Below, in pieces: positions 1 to 11,685 of a DNA stretch of 64,000 nucleotides. The stretch lies in the NCBI RefSeq assembly GCF_947500835.1, contig NZ_CANMTQ010000005.1, positions 186,001-250,000 on the forward strand, in the 5' to 3' direction. The notes under the pieces are model-generated. The model saw only the letters and a list, made by a program, of their open reading frames with translations. It made no database searches and was not told the DNA's origin. The first letter of the stretch is position 1. Every line of letters begins with the position of its first letter. The stretch is from an uncultured Halomonas sp. GTDB taxonomy: Bacteria > Pseudomonadota > Gammaproteobacteria > Pseudomonadales > Halomonadaceae. The translations under genes were made by a program, and so were the position numbers.

Positions 1-316
1 CGAAGCAGACCAGACGGCGCCGATGGCGCCAATGGGAATCTTCCTGAATCACAATGTCTACGCCCAGAGCGTCCCCTAGACTCAACGCCTGTTCCCTCAG
101 CGCCTCGATATCGAAACCGATATCGCCATCCTGCAACCGATATTCGATACAGGCACCATGAGGCGGCATCCTGCCTTCCAGCGACTCGCCACCGGCAAGC
201 CAATCCCGCTGTAGGACGTTCAAACCATGGGCAGAGATCAGGCCATCGACGTCAGCGATAATATCGGCAGTCAGGCGCGGCGCCATTAGGGTCAGGATCA
301 ACGACCGTTGCGTCAT
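1..316 (-). CDS. serB: Phosphoserine phosphatase SerB, N-terminal part (cut by window edge)
   Basis: This is the N-terminal part (105 codons) of a minus-strand gene that runs off the left edge. The reading frame opens MTQRSLILTLMAPRLTADII and ends at the edge with HWRHRRRLVCF, which in SerB immediately precedes the DMDST HAD nucleophile motif. The visible portion is the ACT-like regulatory half found in Pseudomonas/Halomonas SerB. SerB dephosphorylates O-phosphoserine in the last step of serine synthesis. The position directly downstream of parC on the same strand matches the serB-parC neighbourhood of related gammaproteobacteria. The catalytic domain is outside the window, so the call rests on the N-terminus and context. 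Confidence 0.8.
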   Translation of the reverse strand, partial: MTQRSLILTLMAPRLTADIIADVDGLISAHGLNVLQRDWLAGGESLEGRMPPHGACIEYRLQDGDIGFDIEALREQALSLGDALGVDIVIQEDSHWRHRRRLVCF

Positions 317-324
317 GGGTGCTC

Positions 325-2574
325 TTACTCCACCTCGAGTCGATCAACCTTCTGGAAGCCTCGCGGCAGCTTGCTGCCCCGCCGCCCACGTTCACCGGCA
401 TAGTACTCGAGATCGCTGAGCTTGAGTTTCAGCTTGCGCTTGCCCGCATGAACCACTAGAGACGCCCCCTGAGGCAGAACGACCAGATCACGCACGAACT
501 CCTCCCGTCGCGCCGCTCGCGGGCCGGGAATATCGAGCATCTTGTTGCCCTTGCCCTTGGTCATCTCGGGTAGCTGCTCCCTTGCGAACAGCAGCATGCG
601 CCCTTCGTTGGAGATCAGTGCAATACGCGTTCCCTCACCTTCCGGCAGCAACTGTGGGGGAAGCACGTTGCATCCCTTGGGCGGTGACAGTGCCGCCTTG
701 CCGGATTTGCTCTTGCCGGTCAGCTCCGAGAGAGTGACGATAAATCCATAGCCGCCATCCGAGGCCAGCAGATAGCGGCTTTCCGGGGGTCCCAGCATCA
801 AGCCGACCATCTTTGCCCCGGCGCCGGGATTGACGCGACCGGTGATGGGCTCGCCCTGACTGCGGGCACTGGGCAGATTGTGCGCCGCCAGGGTATAGGC
901 ACGACCGCCGTCATCGAGCAGCACCAGGGGCTGATTGGTCTTGCCCCGGGCCGCCAGATGAAAACGATCTCCCGCCTTGAAGGACAAGCCCGCCGGGTCG
1001 ATGTCGTGACCCTTGGCGCTGCGAATCCAGCCTTTTTCCGAGAGCACCACGGTGATGGGATCGGCCCCCATCAATTCGACTTCGGACAGCGCCCGGGCCT
1101 CTTCCCGCTCGACGATCGGCGATCGGCGAGCGTCACCGTGCTCCTTGCCGGCGTCCCGCAGTTCTTTTTCGATCAGATCCGTCAGAGCGTTGTCATTGCC
1201 CAGCAGTTTCTTCAGGCGCTTGCGCTCTTTCTCCAGCTCGTCCTGCTCGCCGCGAATCTTCATCTCCTCGAGCTTGGCCAGATGGCGCAAGCGCAGCTCG
1301 AGGATGGCTTCCGCTTGACGATCTGAAAGCTCGAAGGCCGCGATCAGGGCCGGCTTGGGTTCATCCTCCTCCCGGATGATGCGAATCACTTCGTCGATGT
1401 TGAGATACGCCGCCAGTAGGCCTTCGAGGATATGCAGGCGATCCTCGACCTTGCCCAGCCGATGCTCGAGGCGCCGGCGTACCGTGGCACGCCGGTACTT
1501 GAGCCATTCGCCGAGCATATCCGGCAACGACATCACCCGGGGGCGCCCATCGAGGCCGATGATATTGAGATTGACGCGAACGCTTTTCTCGAGATCGGTA
1601 GTGGCGAACAGATGCGCCATCAGTCCTTCGATATCAATGCGATTCGAGCGGGGCTCGATCACTAGCCGGGTAGGATTCTCGTGGGTGGACTCGTCCCGCA
1701 GATCCGCCACCATGGGCAGCTTCTTGGCCTGCATCTGAGCGGCGATCTGCTCGAGCACCTTGGAGCCGCTGACCTGATAAGGCACCGCGGTGACGATTAT
1801 ATTGCCGTCTTCCAGAGTATAACGGGCGCGCAATTTTACCGACCCGCGCCCGCCGGTATAGAGCTTGGCCAGATCCTCTCGGGAAGAAATGATCTCTGCC
1901 TCGGTGGGAAAATCCGGGGCCGGCACATAGGCCATCAGATCCTTGATGCTGGCTTCGGGATTGCGCAGCAGATGACAGGTCGCCTCCACCACTTCAGTGA
2001 CGTTATGAGGCGGAATGTCCGTGGCCATACCCACCGCAATACCCGTGGCGCCATTGAGCAGTACGTGGGGCAATCGGGCCGGCAACACCGCCGGCTCGTT
2101 CATGGTGCCGTCGAAATTCGGCATCCAGTCCACGGTGCCCTGGCCCAGCTCGGACAGCAGCACCTCGGAGAACTTCGACAGTCGCGCCTCGGTGTAGCGC
2201 ATCGCCGCAAAGGATTTGGGGTCGTCCGGGCTACCCCAGTTGCCCTGGCCATCCACCAGCGGATAGCGATAGCTAAACGACTGCGCCATCAACACCATGG
2301 CTTCGTAGCAGGCGCTATCCCCGTGAGGATGGAACTTGCCCAGCACGTCGCCGACGGTGCGCGCCGACTTCTTGTACTTGGCATTGGCGGTCAGGGACAG
2401 CTCCCGCATGGCGTAGATGATGCGTCGCTGCACCGGTTTCATGCCGTCGCCGATATGCGGCAAGGCACGGTCGAGAATCACGTACATCGAGTAGTCGAGG
2501 TACGCCTTCTCGGTGTATTCGCGAAGGGGGAGACGTTCGACGTCGCCCTCTTCCACATGAACATCTATGGTCAT
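325..2574 (-). CDS. parC: DNA topoisomerase IV subunit A (ParC)
   Basis: ParC is the DNA-cleaving subunit of topoisomerase IV, which decatenates daughter chromosomes with ParE. I start it at the ATG at 2574 ([10 protein letters not shown], 749 residues, normal length); the frame stays open 31 codons further up, but those lie in REP-like repeat DNA. The active-site tyrosine is Y127 in [10 protein letters not shown]. The quinolone-determining region around [10 protein letters not shown] (residues 82-91) keeps the wild-type Ser87 and Glu91. The C-terminal half (from about residue 490) is the beta-pinwheel DNA-wrapping domain. parE lies upstream on the same strand, separated by a 246-bp gap that contains the repeats. 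Confidence 0.97.
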   Translation of the reverse strand: MTIDVHVEEGDVERLPLREYTEKAYLDYSMYVILDRALPHIGDGMKPVQRRIIYAMRELSLTANAKYKKSARTVGDVLGKFHPHGDSACYEAMVLMAQSFSYRYPLVDGQGNWGSPDDPKSFAAMRYTEARLSKFSEVLLSELGQGTVDWMPNFDGTMNEPAVLPARLPHVLLNGATGIAVGMATDIPPHNVTEVVEATCHLLRNPEASIKDLMAYVPAPDFPTEAEIISSREDLAKLYTGGRGSVKLRARYTLEDGNIIVTAVPYQVSGSKVLEQIAAQMQAKKLPMVADLRDESTHENPTRLVIEPRSNRIDIEGLMAHLFATTDLEKSVRVNLNIIGLDGRPRVMSLPDMLGEWLKYRRATVRRRLEHRLGKVEDRLHILEGLLAAYLNIDEVIRIIREEDEPKPALIAAFELSDRQAEAILELRLRHLAKLEEMKIRGEQDELEKERKRLKKLLGNDNALTDLIEKELRDAGKEHGDARRSPIVEREEARALSEVELMGADPITVVLSEKGWIRSAKGHDIDPAGLSFKAGDRFHLAARGKTNQPLVLLDDGGRAYTLAAHNLPSARSQGEPITGRVNPGAGAKMVGLMLGPPESRYLLASDGGYGFIVTLSELTGKSKSGKAALSPPKGCNVLPPQLLPEGEGTRIALISNEGRMLLFAREQLPEMTKGKGNKMLDIPGPRAARREEFVRDLVVLPQGASLVVHAGKRKLKLKLSDLEYYAGERGRRGSKLPRGFQKVDRLEVE

Positions 2575-2625
2575 TGCTGTATGCCCTTGGTCAGGGTGTC
2601 TAGAATTGCTTGGCTGATAAACCCC

Positions 2626-2810
2626 TGTAGGAGCCCAATTCATTGGGCGATTGGTAGCGGCAGCCAATCGTTTCCCGATGAAGACTTTTGCTCTCCGCTA
2701 TCGCTCGCTGAAGCGAGCTCCTACAGTAGGTTGGCATCAAAGGCTCCCGTAGGCGCCCGACTTGTCGGGCGATGGGGTGATACTCACGCTCGCTGAAGCG
2801 AGCTCCTACA
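2626..2810. repeat. REP-like palindromic doublet between parE and parC
   Basis: Four related units sit in two head-to-tail pairs. Two exact 24-bp copies of a unit with stem CGCTCGCTGAAGCGAG followed by CTCCTACA lie at 2702-2725 and 2787-2810. Each is preceded by an inversely oriented partner starting (T)GTAGG(A/C)GC with a GCCC/GGGC stem, at 2626-2650 and about 2749-2772. The conserved GTAGGAGC edge plus a variable stem is the usual form of REP elements in pseudomonads and relatives. Such paired units are normally mobilised by RAYT transposases; none is encoded here. Confidence 0.75.
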
Positions 2811-2820
2811 AGGGAACGGC

Positions 2821-4704
<1,884 letters not shown>

Positions 4705-4787
4705 TTATCCAGAGTGCTGTCTACTGTGACTAGGGTTATCGGCATGAGTGCCTCAATATTGATATCGGAATTCAGATATATGCCTCA

Positions 4788-5411
4788 TTAGTAGGCGTTC
4801 AAGCAATGCCCACCCCGGGCCAGTATCGCCGGCAGATGTTTCTCGATACGGCTGAAACCGTGATCACCACCGGGCTCGATCAGGGTGCGACAGCCCGCAT
4901 AGGCCTCGAAGGCGTCCCGGCAATCCAGGGTCTCATCCGCGGTCCCCAGCATCAGCAGATAGCGTCGTGGGTTCAACCTTGGCGGCACGAGCCTTGCCAG
5001 CTCTTCGCCATGGGATGCATCCACCGTGAAGCGCTCGCCGGTATAATCGTTGACGAACTCCGTATCCAGCCACTCATCGATCAAGCGACTCGGTCGCACC
5101 GCCGGATTGAGCAGCACCGCGGCAAGATCGAAGCGCTCCGCCAGGCAGGACGCCAGAAAACCGCCCATGGAGCTGCCAACTACAAGCGTATTCGCACCCA
5201 GAGATTCAAGCGCCGCTTGGGCCGCCTCATAAGCCGCCTGCGGGCGATGCGGCAACTGAGGCGTGCTGCAGGCCAGCGGCTCGCCCTGATGAATAATTCG
5301 ACCGCAAGCAGCCCGCATCAATTGCGCCTTGGGGGATTCGCTGCCGCTGTTGAAGCCGTGCAGATAGAGCACGGCATCCACCGGAGACCTACTCTCCTGA
5401 TCATTCAGCAT
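4788..5411 (-). CDS. yqiA: YqiA-type esterase (alpha/beta hydrolase)
   Basis: This is a 207-residue single-domain alpha/beta hydrolase of the YqiA family. VLYLHGFNSGSESPKA forms the oxyanion region, GSSMGG (residues 79-84) is the nucleophile elbow with Ser81, an Asp follows in LGTADETLDC, and the catalytic His is in GGDHGFSR. E. coli YqiA hydrolyses short acyl esters; its physiological substrate is unclear. The gene ends about 85 bp upstream of parE, the same yqiA-parE linkage seen in E. coli and pseudomonads, which supports the name. The stop codon is at 4788-4790. Confidence 0.88.
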   Translation of the reverse strand: MLNDQESRSPVDAVLYLHGFNSGSESPKAQLMRAACGRIIHQGEPLACSTPQLPHRPQAAYEAAQAALESLGANTLVVGSSMGGFLASCLAERFDLAAVLLNPAVRPSRLIDEWLDTEFVNDYTGERFTVDASHGEELARLVPPRLNPRRYLLMLGTADETLDCRDAFEAYAGCRTLIEPGGDHGFSRIEKHLPAILARGGHCLNAY

Positions 5412-5439
5412 ACCGCAAAACCTGTACGAATAACCAGTA

Positions 5440-7110
5440 TCAAATGCTATCTTCCGTGCGCCACACCGCCTCGATCAAGCCCTGGCTTGAGGCATCCAGG
5501 GATTCGAGCCCTTCATGGGACGCCAGTATCTGTTCCGTCTGGGTCGCGATCTTCTTGCCCAGCTCCACCCCCCACTGGTCGAAGGGGTTGATGTCCCAAA
5601 TGGTTGCCTGCACGAACACTTTGTGCTCATAAAGTGCTATCAGCGCGCCCAGGGTTTCCGGCGTGAGGCGCTCGAGCAGCAACGTGGTAGAGGGTTGATT
5701 GCCGTGATAACGCTTGTGGCTGGGGCGCGGCCCGTCATCGTCGATGGCGTCGTCACCCAGCATCAGCAGGCGTGACTGGGCGAAGCAGTTGGCCAGGGTC
5801 AGGCGGTGCTGAACCTTCAAGTGCTGTCGGGTCGCCTCGTCCTCGACCTGGTCGTAACGACGCATTGGCGCGATGAAATCGCACTCCACCGCCTGGGTGC
5901 CTTGGTGCAGCAGCTGGTAGAACGCATGCTGGGCGTTTGGACCGAGCTGCCCCCAGAGTACCGGGCAGGTGGAGTAGTGAACCTTCTCGCCGTCGTTGGT
6001 CACGGACTTGCCGTTGGATTCCATCTCCAGCTGTTCGAGATAGCTTGCGAAGAACTCCAGGCGGCCGTCGTAAGGCAGAATCGAATGGGCGCGAATATCC
6101 AGAAAATTGACGTTCCAGATGCCCGCCAGGGCCAGCAACACCGGCAGGTTGTCGGAAAGCTCGGCGGTGGCGAAATGGCGATCCATGGCATGGGCGCCGG
6201 CCAGCAAGGCGCGGAAGTTATCCATCCCTACGGTCAGGGCGATGGGCAGACCGATGGCGCCCCATAATGAGTAGCGTCCACCGACCCACTCCCAGAATTC
6301 CAGCTGATTGGCTTCACTGATACCCCATTCGCCCATCTTTTCCGGGCTGGCGGAGACGCCGATGAAGTGCTGACGCATCACCAGCGCCTTGTCGTTGTCG
6401 TTGCGTCCCAGATGTCCCAGCAGCCAATCCTGGGCGGTACGCGCATTGGAGAGCGTATCGATGGTGGTGAAGGACTTCGACGAGAGCACGAACAGGGTGG
6501 TCTCGGGACTGAGACGATCCAGATAGTCCGCCAGCTGGGAGCCGTCCATGGTGGACGCAAAGTGCACTTCCACGCGATGCACATCCCGGAGCTGATAGTC
6601 CGCCAGGGCGTGGGTCACCATCAAGGGCCCTAGATCCGACCCTCCGACGCCGAGATTGACCACGTCGGTGATCGCCTTGCCGGTGGCGCCTCGCCATTGA
6701 CCGGACAGGAACTTCTCGACCATCGTCTCCATATGATCCAGGGTCTTGTGCACCGCGGGTACGACATCCTCTCCTTCCACCTCGAGCCGCGCATCCGCCG
6801 GCAGGCGCAGGGCGGTATGCAGCGCCGGGCGATCTTCCGAATGGTTGACCCGCTCGCCGGCAAGCAACCGCTTGATCGCGTCGGGCACGTCCGCGGCCCG
6901 GGCCAGCTCCAGCAGTTTATCCAGGGTCTCGGTGCGCCAGCGCTGCTTGGACAGGTCCAGCATCAACCCCGCAGCCTGGCGCGAGAAATCACCGTGACGA
7001 CCTTGCGACTCGTTGAACAGATCCTTGAGATGGGTCTCACCCATGGCGTCGGCGTGCTCTTTGAGCGCCTGCCAGGCAGTTTGACGATTGATCGGGGTTC
7101 TTGAAGTCAT
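5440..7110 (-). CDS. pgi: Glucose-6-phosphate isomerase (Pgi)
   Basis: Pgi interconverts glucose-6-phosphate and fructose-6-phosphate in the cytosol. The 556-residue protein has the family features in order: the phosphate-binding stretch NLGVGGSDLGP, the SSKSFTT loop, WEWVGGRYSLWGAIG (catalytic Glu region), LEMESNGKS, the His-bearing GNQPSTTL block and QWGVELGK with the C-terminal catalytic Lys. The length matches E. coli Pgi (549). An AAGGAG at 7120-7125 is well spaced for the ATG at 7110; an in-frame TTG one codon earlier (7113) is an alternative start. Confidence 0.97.
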   Translation of the reverse strand: MTSRTPINRQTAWQALKEHADAMGETHLKDLFNESQGRHGDFSRQAAGLMLDLSKQRWRTETLDKLLELARAADVPDAIKRLLAGERVNHSEDRPALHTALRLPADARLEVEGEDVVPAVHKTLDHMETMVEKFLSGQWRGATGKAITDVVNLGVGGSDLGPLMVTHALADYQLRDVHRVEVHFASTMDGSQLADYLDRLSPETTLFVLSSKSFTTIDTLSNARTAQDWLLGHLGRNDNDKALVMRQHFIGVSASPEKMGEWGISEANQLEFWEWVGGRYSLWGAIGLPIALTVGMDNFRALLAGAHAMDRHFATAELSDNLPVLLALAGIWNVNFLDIRAHSILPYDGRLEFFASYLEQLEMESNGKSVTNDGEKVHYSTCPVLWGQLGPNAQHAFYQLLHQGTQAVECDFIAPMRRYDQVEDEATRQHLKVQHRLTLANCFAQSRLLMLGDDAIDDDGPRPSHKRYHGNQPSTTLLLERLTPETLGALIALYEHKVFVQATIWDINPFDQWGVELGKKIATQTEQILASHEGLESLDASSQGLIEAVWRTEDSI

Positions 7111-7249
7111 CAAGCATCTCTCCTTGAAAGCAAAGTCGAAGGTTGTCGTTTATCGCTTCGGTAAAGGTGTGTGCGGGTGCAACATTACCAAACCCCGCGT
7201 AAAATAGCGGCGTTTAATGCCATCCACTTCTTGATCGATTGCGATTTCC

Positions 7250-7990
7250 ATGAGTTCTGCATCTTACCGTGACGCGGTCTTTACCACACCCCTCGACCGG
7301 GTTGCATCGTTTTCCTTCGATGAACGGGTCGTGGCCTGCTTCCCGGACATGATTCGCCGCTCGGTGCCGGGTTACGGTCAGATTCTCGGCATGCTCGGCA
7401 TCATCGCCGAGCGCCATTTACGCCAGGGCGGCCATGTCTATGATCTTGGTTGCTCACTGGGCGCCGTTGGGTTGGCCTTGGCGGGCCGCCTCCCGCCGGA
7501 GGCCTTCACCTTGACCGGCGTCGATCTCTCACCCGCCATGGTCGAGCGCGCCCGCGCCACATTGGGTGACGAGTGCCCGACGCATCAAATCGAGATCATG
7601 GAAGGCGACATTCGCCACATCCAGTACCAGCCGGCGGCGATGATCGTGCTCAATTTCACCCTGCAATTTCTGCCGCCCAGGGATCGGGACGCGGTGATCG
7701 GCAAGCTGTTCGAGGCACTCGAACCCGGCGGCGTGCTAGTGCTGTCGGAAAAGATCGTCGCCGCGGACGAGCAGGAAAACGCCTGGCTGGTGGAGCGCTA
7801 TCACGACTTCAAGCGCGCCAACGGCTACAGCGACCTGGAGATCAGCCAGAAGCGCACGGCGCTTGAAAACGTGCTGGTGCCGGACACCCTGGACGCCCAT
7901 CACGCACGCCTCCTCCAGGCCGGCTTTGCGCGAACCAGCACCTGGTTTCAGTATCTGAATTTCGCCTCGATGATCGCCTTCAAGGAATGA
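7250..7990 (+). CDS. cmoA: Carboxy-S-adenosyl-L-methionine synthase (CmoA)
   Basis: CmoA converts SAM and prephenate to carboxy-SAM, the donor for cmo5U34 formation in tRNA. The 246-residue protein has a Rossmann methyltransferase fold with the SAM-binding loop [14 protein letters not shown] (about residues 63-76) and the following acidic GVDLSPAM. The N-terminus [21 protein letters not shown] is characteristic of CmoA. cmoB follows after 4 bp on the same strand, the conserved cmoAB pairing, and the two enzymes act in sequence. Confidence 0.96.
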   Translation: MSSASYRDAVFTTPLDRVASFSFDERVVACFPDMIRRSVPGYGQILGMLGIIAERHLRQGGHVYDLGCSLGAVGLALAGRLPPEAFTLTGVDLSPAMVERARATLGDECPTHQIEIMEGDIRHIQYQPAAMIVLNFTLQFLPPRDRDAVIGKLFEALEPGGVLVLSEKIVAADEQENAWLVERYHDFKRANGYSDLEISQKRTALENVLVPDTLDAHHARLLQAGFARTSTWFQYLNFASMIAFKE

Positions 7991-7994
7991 GCCC

Positions 7995-9002
7995 ATGCCA
8001 GAGCTGAATGCCGCCGAGCGCGCGCTTTATCATGCTTTTATCGAGCAGGGCCTTACCCGCTGGCTGACCCGGCTACCCAAGCAGTTGGCACGGGGTCTTG
8101 ATCGCAAGCGTCACGGCGACCTGCCCGCCTGGGAAAAGGCGGTGGCCAAGCTGCCACCCTTGCCGGATGAGCGAACCGTGCACCTTGATCAGGCCTGTGT
8201 GAGCGTTGAGGTAGCCTTGTCCGATGCGGACCGGCGCCGCTGCAAGAATCTGCTGCGTAAACTGATGCCCTGGCGCAAGGGGCCGTTTTCCCTGGGTGGC
8301 ATCGAGATCGACACCGAATGGCGCTCGGACTGGAAATGGCAGCGGGTCGCGCCGCATCTTTCGTCACTAAAAGGACGCCGGATTCTCGACGTGGGCGGCG
8401 GCAGCGGCTATCACGCCTGGCGCATGGCGGGTGCAGATGCTGCCTTCGTGCTGGTGATCGATCCTTCACCGCGCTTTTATTATCAGTTTCAGGCGGTGCG
8501 CCATTTCATCGGTGACGCGGACGACAACCGCACGCATTTCTTGCCCGTGGGCATCGAGGACGTGCCTGAAAAGCTCGAATTCTTCGATACGGTATTCTCC
8601 ATGGGCGTGCTCTACCATCGCCCGTCGCCTCTGGATCACTTGCTGCAGCTCAAGGACGCGCTGTGCCACGGCGGTGAACTGGTGCTGGAAACGCTAGTGG
8701 TGGAAGGCGATGCAAGCACCGTATTCATGCCGGGCGAGCGCTACGCCGCCATGCCCAACGTCTACTTCCTGCCCTCCTCCGCGGCTCTTTCCCATTGGCT
8801 CACACGCTGCGGCTTCACGGATATTCGCGTAGTGGATGAAGCCATAACCACGCTTGACGAGCAGCGCTCTACGGACTGGATGACCTTTCAGTCATTGAAG
8901 GATTTTCTCGATCCCGAGAATCACTCGCGCACCATTGAGAGCCACCCAGCCCCGCGGCGGGCGGTGATTATGGCACGCAAGCCAGACACAAATGAAAGAT
9001 AA
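7995..9002 (+). CDS. cmoB: tRNA U34 carboxymethyltransferase (CmoB)
   Basis: CmoB transfers the carboxymethyl group from carboxy-SAM (made by CmoA) to 5-hydroxyuridine 34 of certain tRNAs, widening wobble decoding. It is 335 residues, close to E. coli CmoB (323). KLMPWRKGPFSLGGIEIDTEWRSDWKW lies before the SAM-binding GGGSGYHAWRM, followed by VLVIDPSPRFYYQF and FSMGVLYHRPSPLDHL, all CmoB hallmarks. The start 4 bp after cmoA indicates one operon. Confidence 0.96.
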   Translation: MPELNAAERALYHAFIEQGLTRWLTRLPKQLARGLDRKRHGDLPAWEKAVAKLPPLPDERTVHLDQACVSVEVALSDADRRRCKNLLRKLMPWRKGPFSLGGIEIDTEWRSDWKWQRVAPHLSSLKGRRILDVGGGSGYHAWRMAGADAAFVLVIDPSPRFYYQFQAVRHFIGDADDNRTHFLPVGIEDVPEKLEFFDTVFSMGVLYHRPSPLDHLLQLKDALCHGGELVLETLVVEGDASTVFMPGERYAAMPNVYFLPSSAALSHWLTRCGFTDIRVVDEAITTLDEQRSTDWMTFQSLKDFLDPENHSRTIESHPAPRRAVIMARKPDTNER

Positions 9003-9014
9003 CGCCTTGGAATC

Positions 9015-10088
9015 TCAGGATTTTGAGGCGCGACGAAAGACATTCAGCAACACCGGCAATAGCAGAACCAGCAGCGTCAGGCGTAAAAGATGATGAGAGG
9101 TCACGAAAGCCGGATCGATATTCAGCGAAAGCGCCACCAGGCTCAGCTCGGGAGCGCCCCCGGGCATGTAGGCCAGCAGGGCTGCAGCCTGAGAATAGCC
9201 GGTAAGAAAATGGCCGACCCAGGCGGCGGCCAGGGCCATCACCAGCAACGCCAGTGCCTGCAGGACGGCCATCAGCAGGTTATGGCCTACGGTGAGTAGC
9301 GGAACACCGCCAAAGCGTGTTCCCACGGACACCCCAATGATGATTTGGGCCAGGGCAACGATCAATGGCGGTATCGTCGCATCAGTCATTCCGGTCATAT
9401 GCAGTCCGCCGGAGAGTATCACCGGGCCGAACAGCAAAGGATTGGGCAAATGCAGCCGACGCCCTAACCACATTCCCAAAATCCCGGCGCCGATCAGAAG
9501 CGCTGTATCTACAGGTGCAGGCAAGGATCGCCACTGGGCCAGGTCCAGGGTGCTGGTAGACCCGATATCAACATGGCCGATCATCTTCAGCATCGGCGGA
9601 ATGGCCACCAACAGCATCAGGATGCGCACCGCATGGGTTACGCCAACGGCACGCAGATCCGCTTGAGACTCTGCAGCCATGAGAGTGATCGCTGACACGC
9701 CGCCGGGCACTCCGGCGTACATCGCCGTCTCCATGGAATACCCGGCAACACGACGGCCAAACCAGACTGAAAACGCCATCATTATCGTGGTCGCCAGCAG
9801 CATGATGGCAAAGCTTGCGCTCCAGCGAGCAATATCGCCACCCATGTCCGGGGTGAACGCAGCCCCCAGCATGACGCCGATTATCACCAGCACCGCCTTG
9901 CGCGATCCGCCAGGCGAACGCAGCCGCGCCCCCGCAAGGCTGCACACCGTGGTCGCGATCAGCGCGCCTAGTAGCCAGGGCAGCGGCAGGTGAAGCCAAT
10001 AGGCCAGCACCCCGCCCAAACCACCAATGATCAGGGTGGGCAGCAGTCGCCCTGCCGCGACCAGATAGGCGGCAATGCGATCGCTCAA
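9015..10088 (-). CDS. AbrB-family (duplicated membrane domain) protein linked to Tct transporter
   Basis: This 357-residue polytopic membrane protein belongs to the family called AbrB or ammonia-monooxygenase-like (tandem Gneg_AbrB_dup domains, unrelated to the Bacillus regulator). The repeat shows as two Gly/Pro-rich blocks: LPWLLGALIATTV with YAGVPGGVSAITLMAAE in the first half, and NPLLFGPVIL with LLAYMPGGAPELSLVALS in the second. About ten hydrophobic segments are visible. I place the start at the TTG at 10088 because it overlaps the tctA stop (TTGA) and gives the expected length; the longer open frame overlaps tctA antiparallel-free coding by about 100 bp. Operon position suggests a link to tricarboxylate uptake, but function is unproven. 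Confidence 0.75.
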   Translation of the reverse strand: MSDRIAAYLVAAGRLLPTLIIGGLGGVLAYWLHLPLPWLLGALIATTVCSLAGARLRSPGGSRKAVLVIIGVMLGAAFTPDMGGDIARWSASFAIMLLATTIMMAFSVWFGRRVAGYSMETAMYAGVPGGVSAITLMAAESQADLRAVGVTHAVRILMLLVAIPPMLKMIGHVDIGSTSTLDLAQWRSLPAPVDTALLIGAGILGMWLGRRLHLPNPLLFGPVILSGGLHMTGMTDATIPPLIVALAQIIIGVSVGTRFGGVPLLTVGHNLLMAVLQALALLVMALAAAWVGHFLTGYSQAAALLAYMPGGAPELSLVALSLNIDPAFVTSHHLLRLTLLVLLLPVLLNVFRRASKS

Positions 10089-11590
10089 GCCTTGTCCGTC
10101 GCCTTGCCAGACAGCAACCTGGGTAGCAGCCAAGGCAGCGTCAACAGAAGCGCCGCGGCAATCCACAGGCCGAGTGAAATACCCGACTGCCACAGGATGC
10201 CAAGATCGCCGCCGCTGATCGACAATGCTCGACGCAGATTGTCCTCCATCAGTCCGCCCAGCACATAGCCAAGGATCACCGGTGCCAGGGAGAAGCCCAG
10301 CTTGCGCAACAGATAGCCGACTATGCCGATGATCAGCATCAGGTAGATGGCGGTCAGATCGGAATGCAGCTGATAGACACCCACGAAGGCCAGAATGGCA
10401 ATGCCCGGCACCAGCACCCAGCGCGGAATGGTCAATACCCGGGCGAACACGCCGGCCAGCGGCAGGTTGAGCGCCAGCAACACGATATTGCCGATGTAGA
10501 GCGAGGCGATCAGGCCGCCGGCCACCTCGGGGCGTTCGGTGAACATCATCGGCCCGGGGGTGATGTTGTAGAGCATCAGGGCGCCCAGCAGCACCGCAGT
10601 GGTGCCGGAGCCGGGAATACCGAGGGTCAGCATGGGCACGAAAGAACCCGCAGCAGCGGCATTGTTAGCCGCTTCAGGCGCCGCGAGCCCGCGCATGTCG
10701 CCAGTACCGAAGGTATTGTCCTTGTCGCTCAAGCGCTTTTCCGTGGTGTAGGCGACGGCGCCCGCCACGGAGGCCCCGGTACCCGGCAGCACCCCCACGA
10801 TGAAACCGATCAGCGCCGAGCGCAGCATGGCCCACTTGCAGAATAGAAGCTCCTTCACGCTGACCATCACCCGCCCAAGCGGCGGCATGCCTTCATCCGC
10901 ATCGGAGCGATTGGCATGCTCCAGCATCAGCAGTATCTCGCTGATGGCGAACAGGCCGATGATCATCACCACGAAATCGATGCCATCGTAGAGCTCCGCC
11001 ATGCCAAAGGTGTAACGCAGCACGCCGGTGCCGGAATCCACGCCGACCATGGCGACCATCACCCCCAGCACGGCGCCGATGGCGGTCTTGATCGGGTCTT
11101 TGCCCATCATCACCGACATGGAGGCGAAGGCGAACACCATCAGCGCAAAAAATTCTGCCGGGCCGAACATGACCGCCACTTCCGCCAGCAGGGGCGCAAA
11201 CAGGGTCAGGCCGATGATGGCGATGGTGGCGCCGACGAAGGAACTGACCGCGGACAGTCCCAGAGCCGGACCGGCGAGACCTTTCTTGGCCAGGGGGTGG
11301 CCGTCGAGGGTGGTCATGACGGCGCCGGCATCACCTGGCACGTTGAGCAGAATGCTCGACATGCGCCCACCATACTCCGCGCCGGTATAAACCCCTGCCA
11401 GCAGGATCAGCGCCGACTCTGCGGGCAGGCCCAGGGTGTAGGCCAGGGGCATGAGAATGGCGATGCCGTTGATCGGGCCAATGCCCGGCAAAGCGCCGAA
11501 CAACGTTCCCAGCAAGGCGCCGAGAAACGCCAGCCCCAGATTCAGCGGAGTCAGGGCAACACCGAAGCCTTGAATCAGAAAATCGAACAT
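10085..11590 (-). CDS. tctA: Tripartite tricarboxylate transporter large membrane subunit TctA
   Basis: TctA is the large permease subunit of the TTT family, which imports citrate-like tricarboxylates or other carboxylates with a periplasmic binding protein. The 501-residue protein has about 12 hydrophobic segments. Signature regions include GTLFGALPGIGPINGIAILMPL (TctA motif near residues 29-50), LAGVYTGAEYGGRMSSILLNVPGDAGA, and the second repeat GVLPGTGASVAGAVAYTTEK with GIPGSGTTAVLLGAL. It is the third gene of tctC-tctB-tctA-abrB. A stable hairpin (11623-11658) lies between tctB and tctA. Confidence 0.96.
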   Translation of the reverse strand: MFDFLIQGFGVALTPLNLGLAFLGALLGTLFGALPGIGPINGIAILMPLAYTLGLPAESALILLAGVYTGAEYGGRMSSILLNVPGDAGAVMTTLDGHPLAKKGLAGPALGLSAVSSFVGATIAIIGLTLFAPLLAEVAVMFGPAEFFALMVFAFASMSVMMGKDPIKTAIGAVLGVMVAMVGVDSGTGVLRYTFGMAELYDGIDFVVMIIGLFAISEILLMLEHANRSDADEGMPPLGRVMVSVKELLFCKWAMLRSALIGFIVGVLPGTGASVAGAVAYTTEKRLSDKDNTFGTGDMRGLAAPEAANNAAAAGSFVPMLTLGIPGSGTTAVLLGALMLYNITPGPMMFTERPEVAGGLIASLYIGNIVLLALNLPLAGVFARVLTIPRWVLVPGIAILAFVGVYQLHSDLTAIYLMLIIGIVGYLLRKLGFSLAPVILGYVLGGLMEDNLRRALSISGGDLGILWQSGISLGLWIAAALLLTLPWLLPRLLSGKATDKA

Positions 11591-11622
11591 GCTGCAGCTC
11601 CTTACTTCACCAGGCGGCTGGA

Positions 11623-11658
11623 ATAGGCTTTTGCCGAAGGCAAGCCTTCGGCGCCTAT
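11623..11658 (-). other. Intercistronic hairpin between tctB and tctA
   Basis: A perfect 9-bp inverted repeat, GCCGAAGGC-AA-GCCTTCGGC (11633-11652), is extended by ATAGGC/GCCTAT arms separated by a TTTT bulge. There is no downstream U-tract on the minus strand, so it is more likely an mRNA-stabilising or processing hairpin within the tct operon than a full terminator. Binding-protein transport operons often use such structures to set subunit ratios. Confidence 0.55.
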
Positions 11659-11685
11659 CATCACGAAGCGTTTGTTAATGAACTC

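Noticed and set aside
1681..2796. Plus-strand open frame of 371 codons over parC
   Set aside because: It is antisense to the well-conserved parC gene, has no ribosome site and no recognisable family. It is a high-GC shadow frame.
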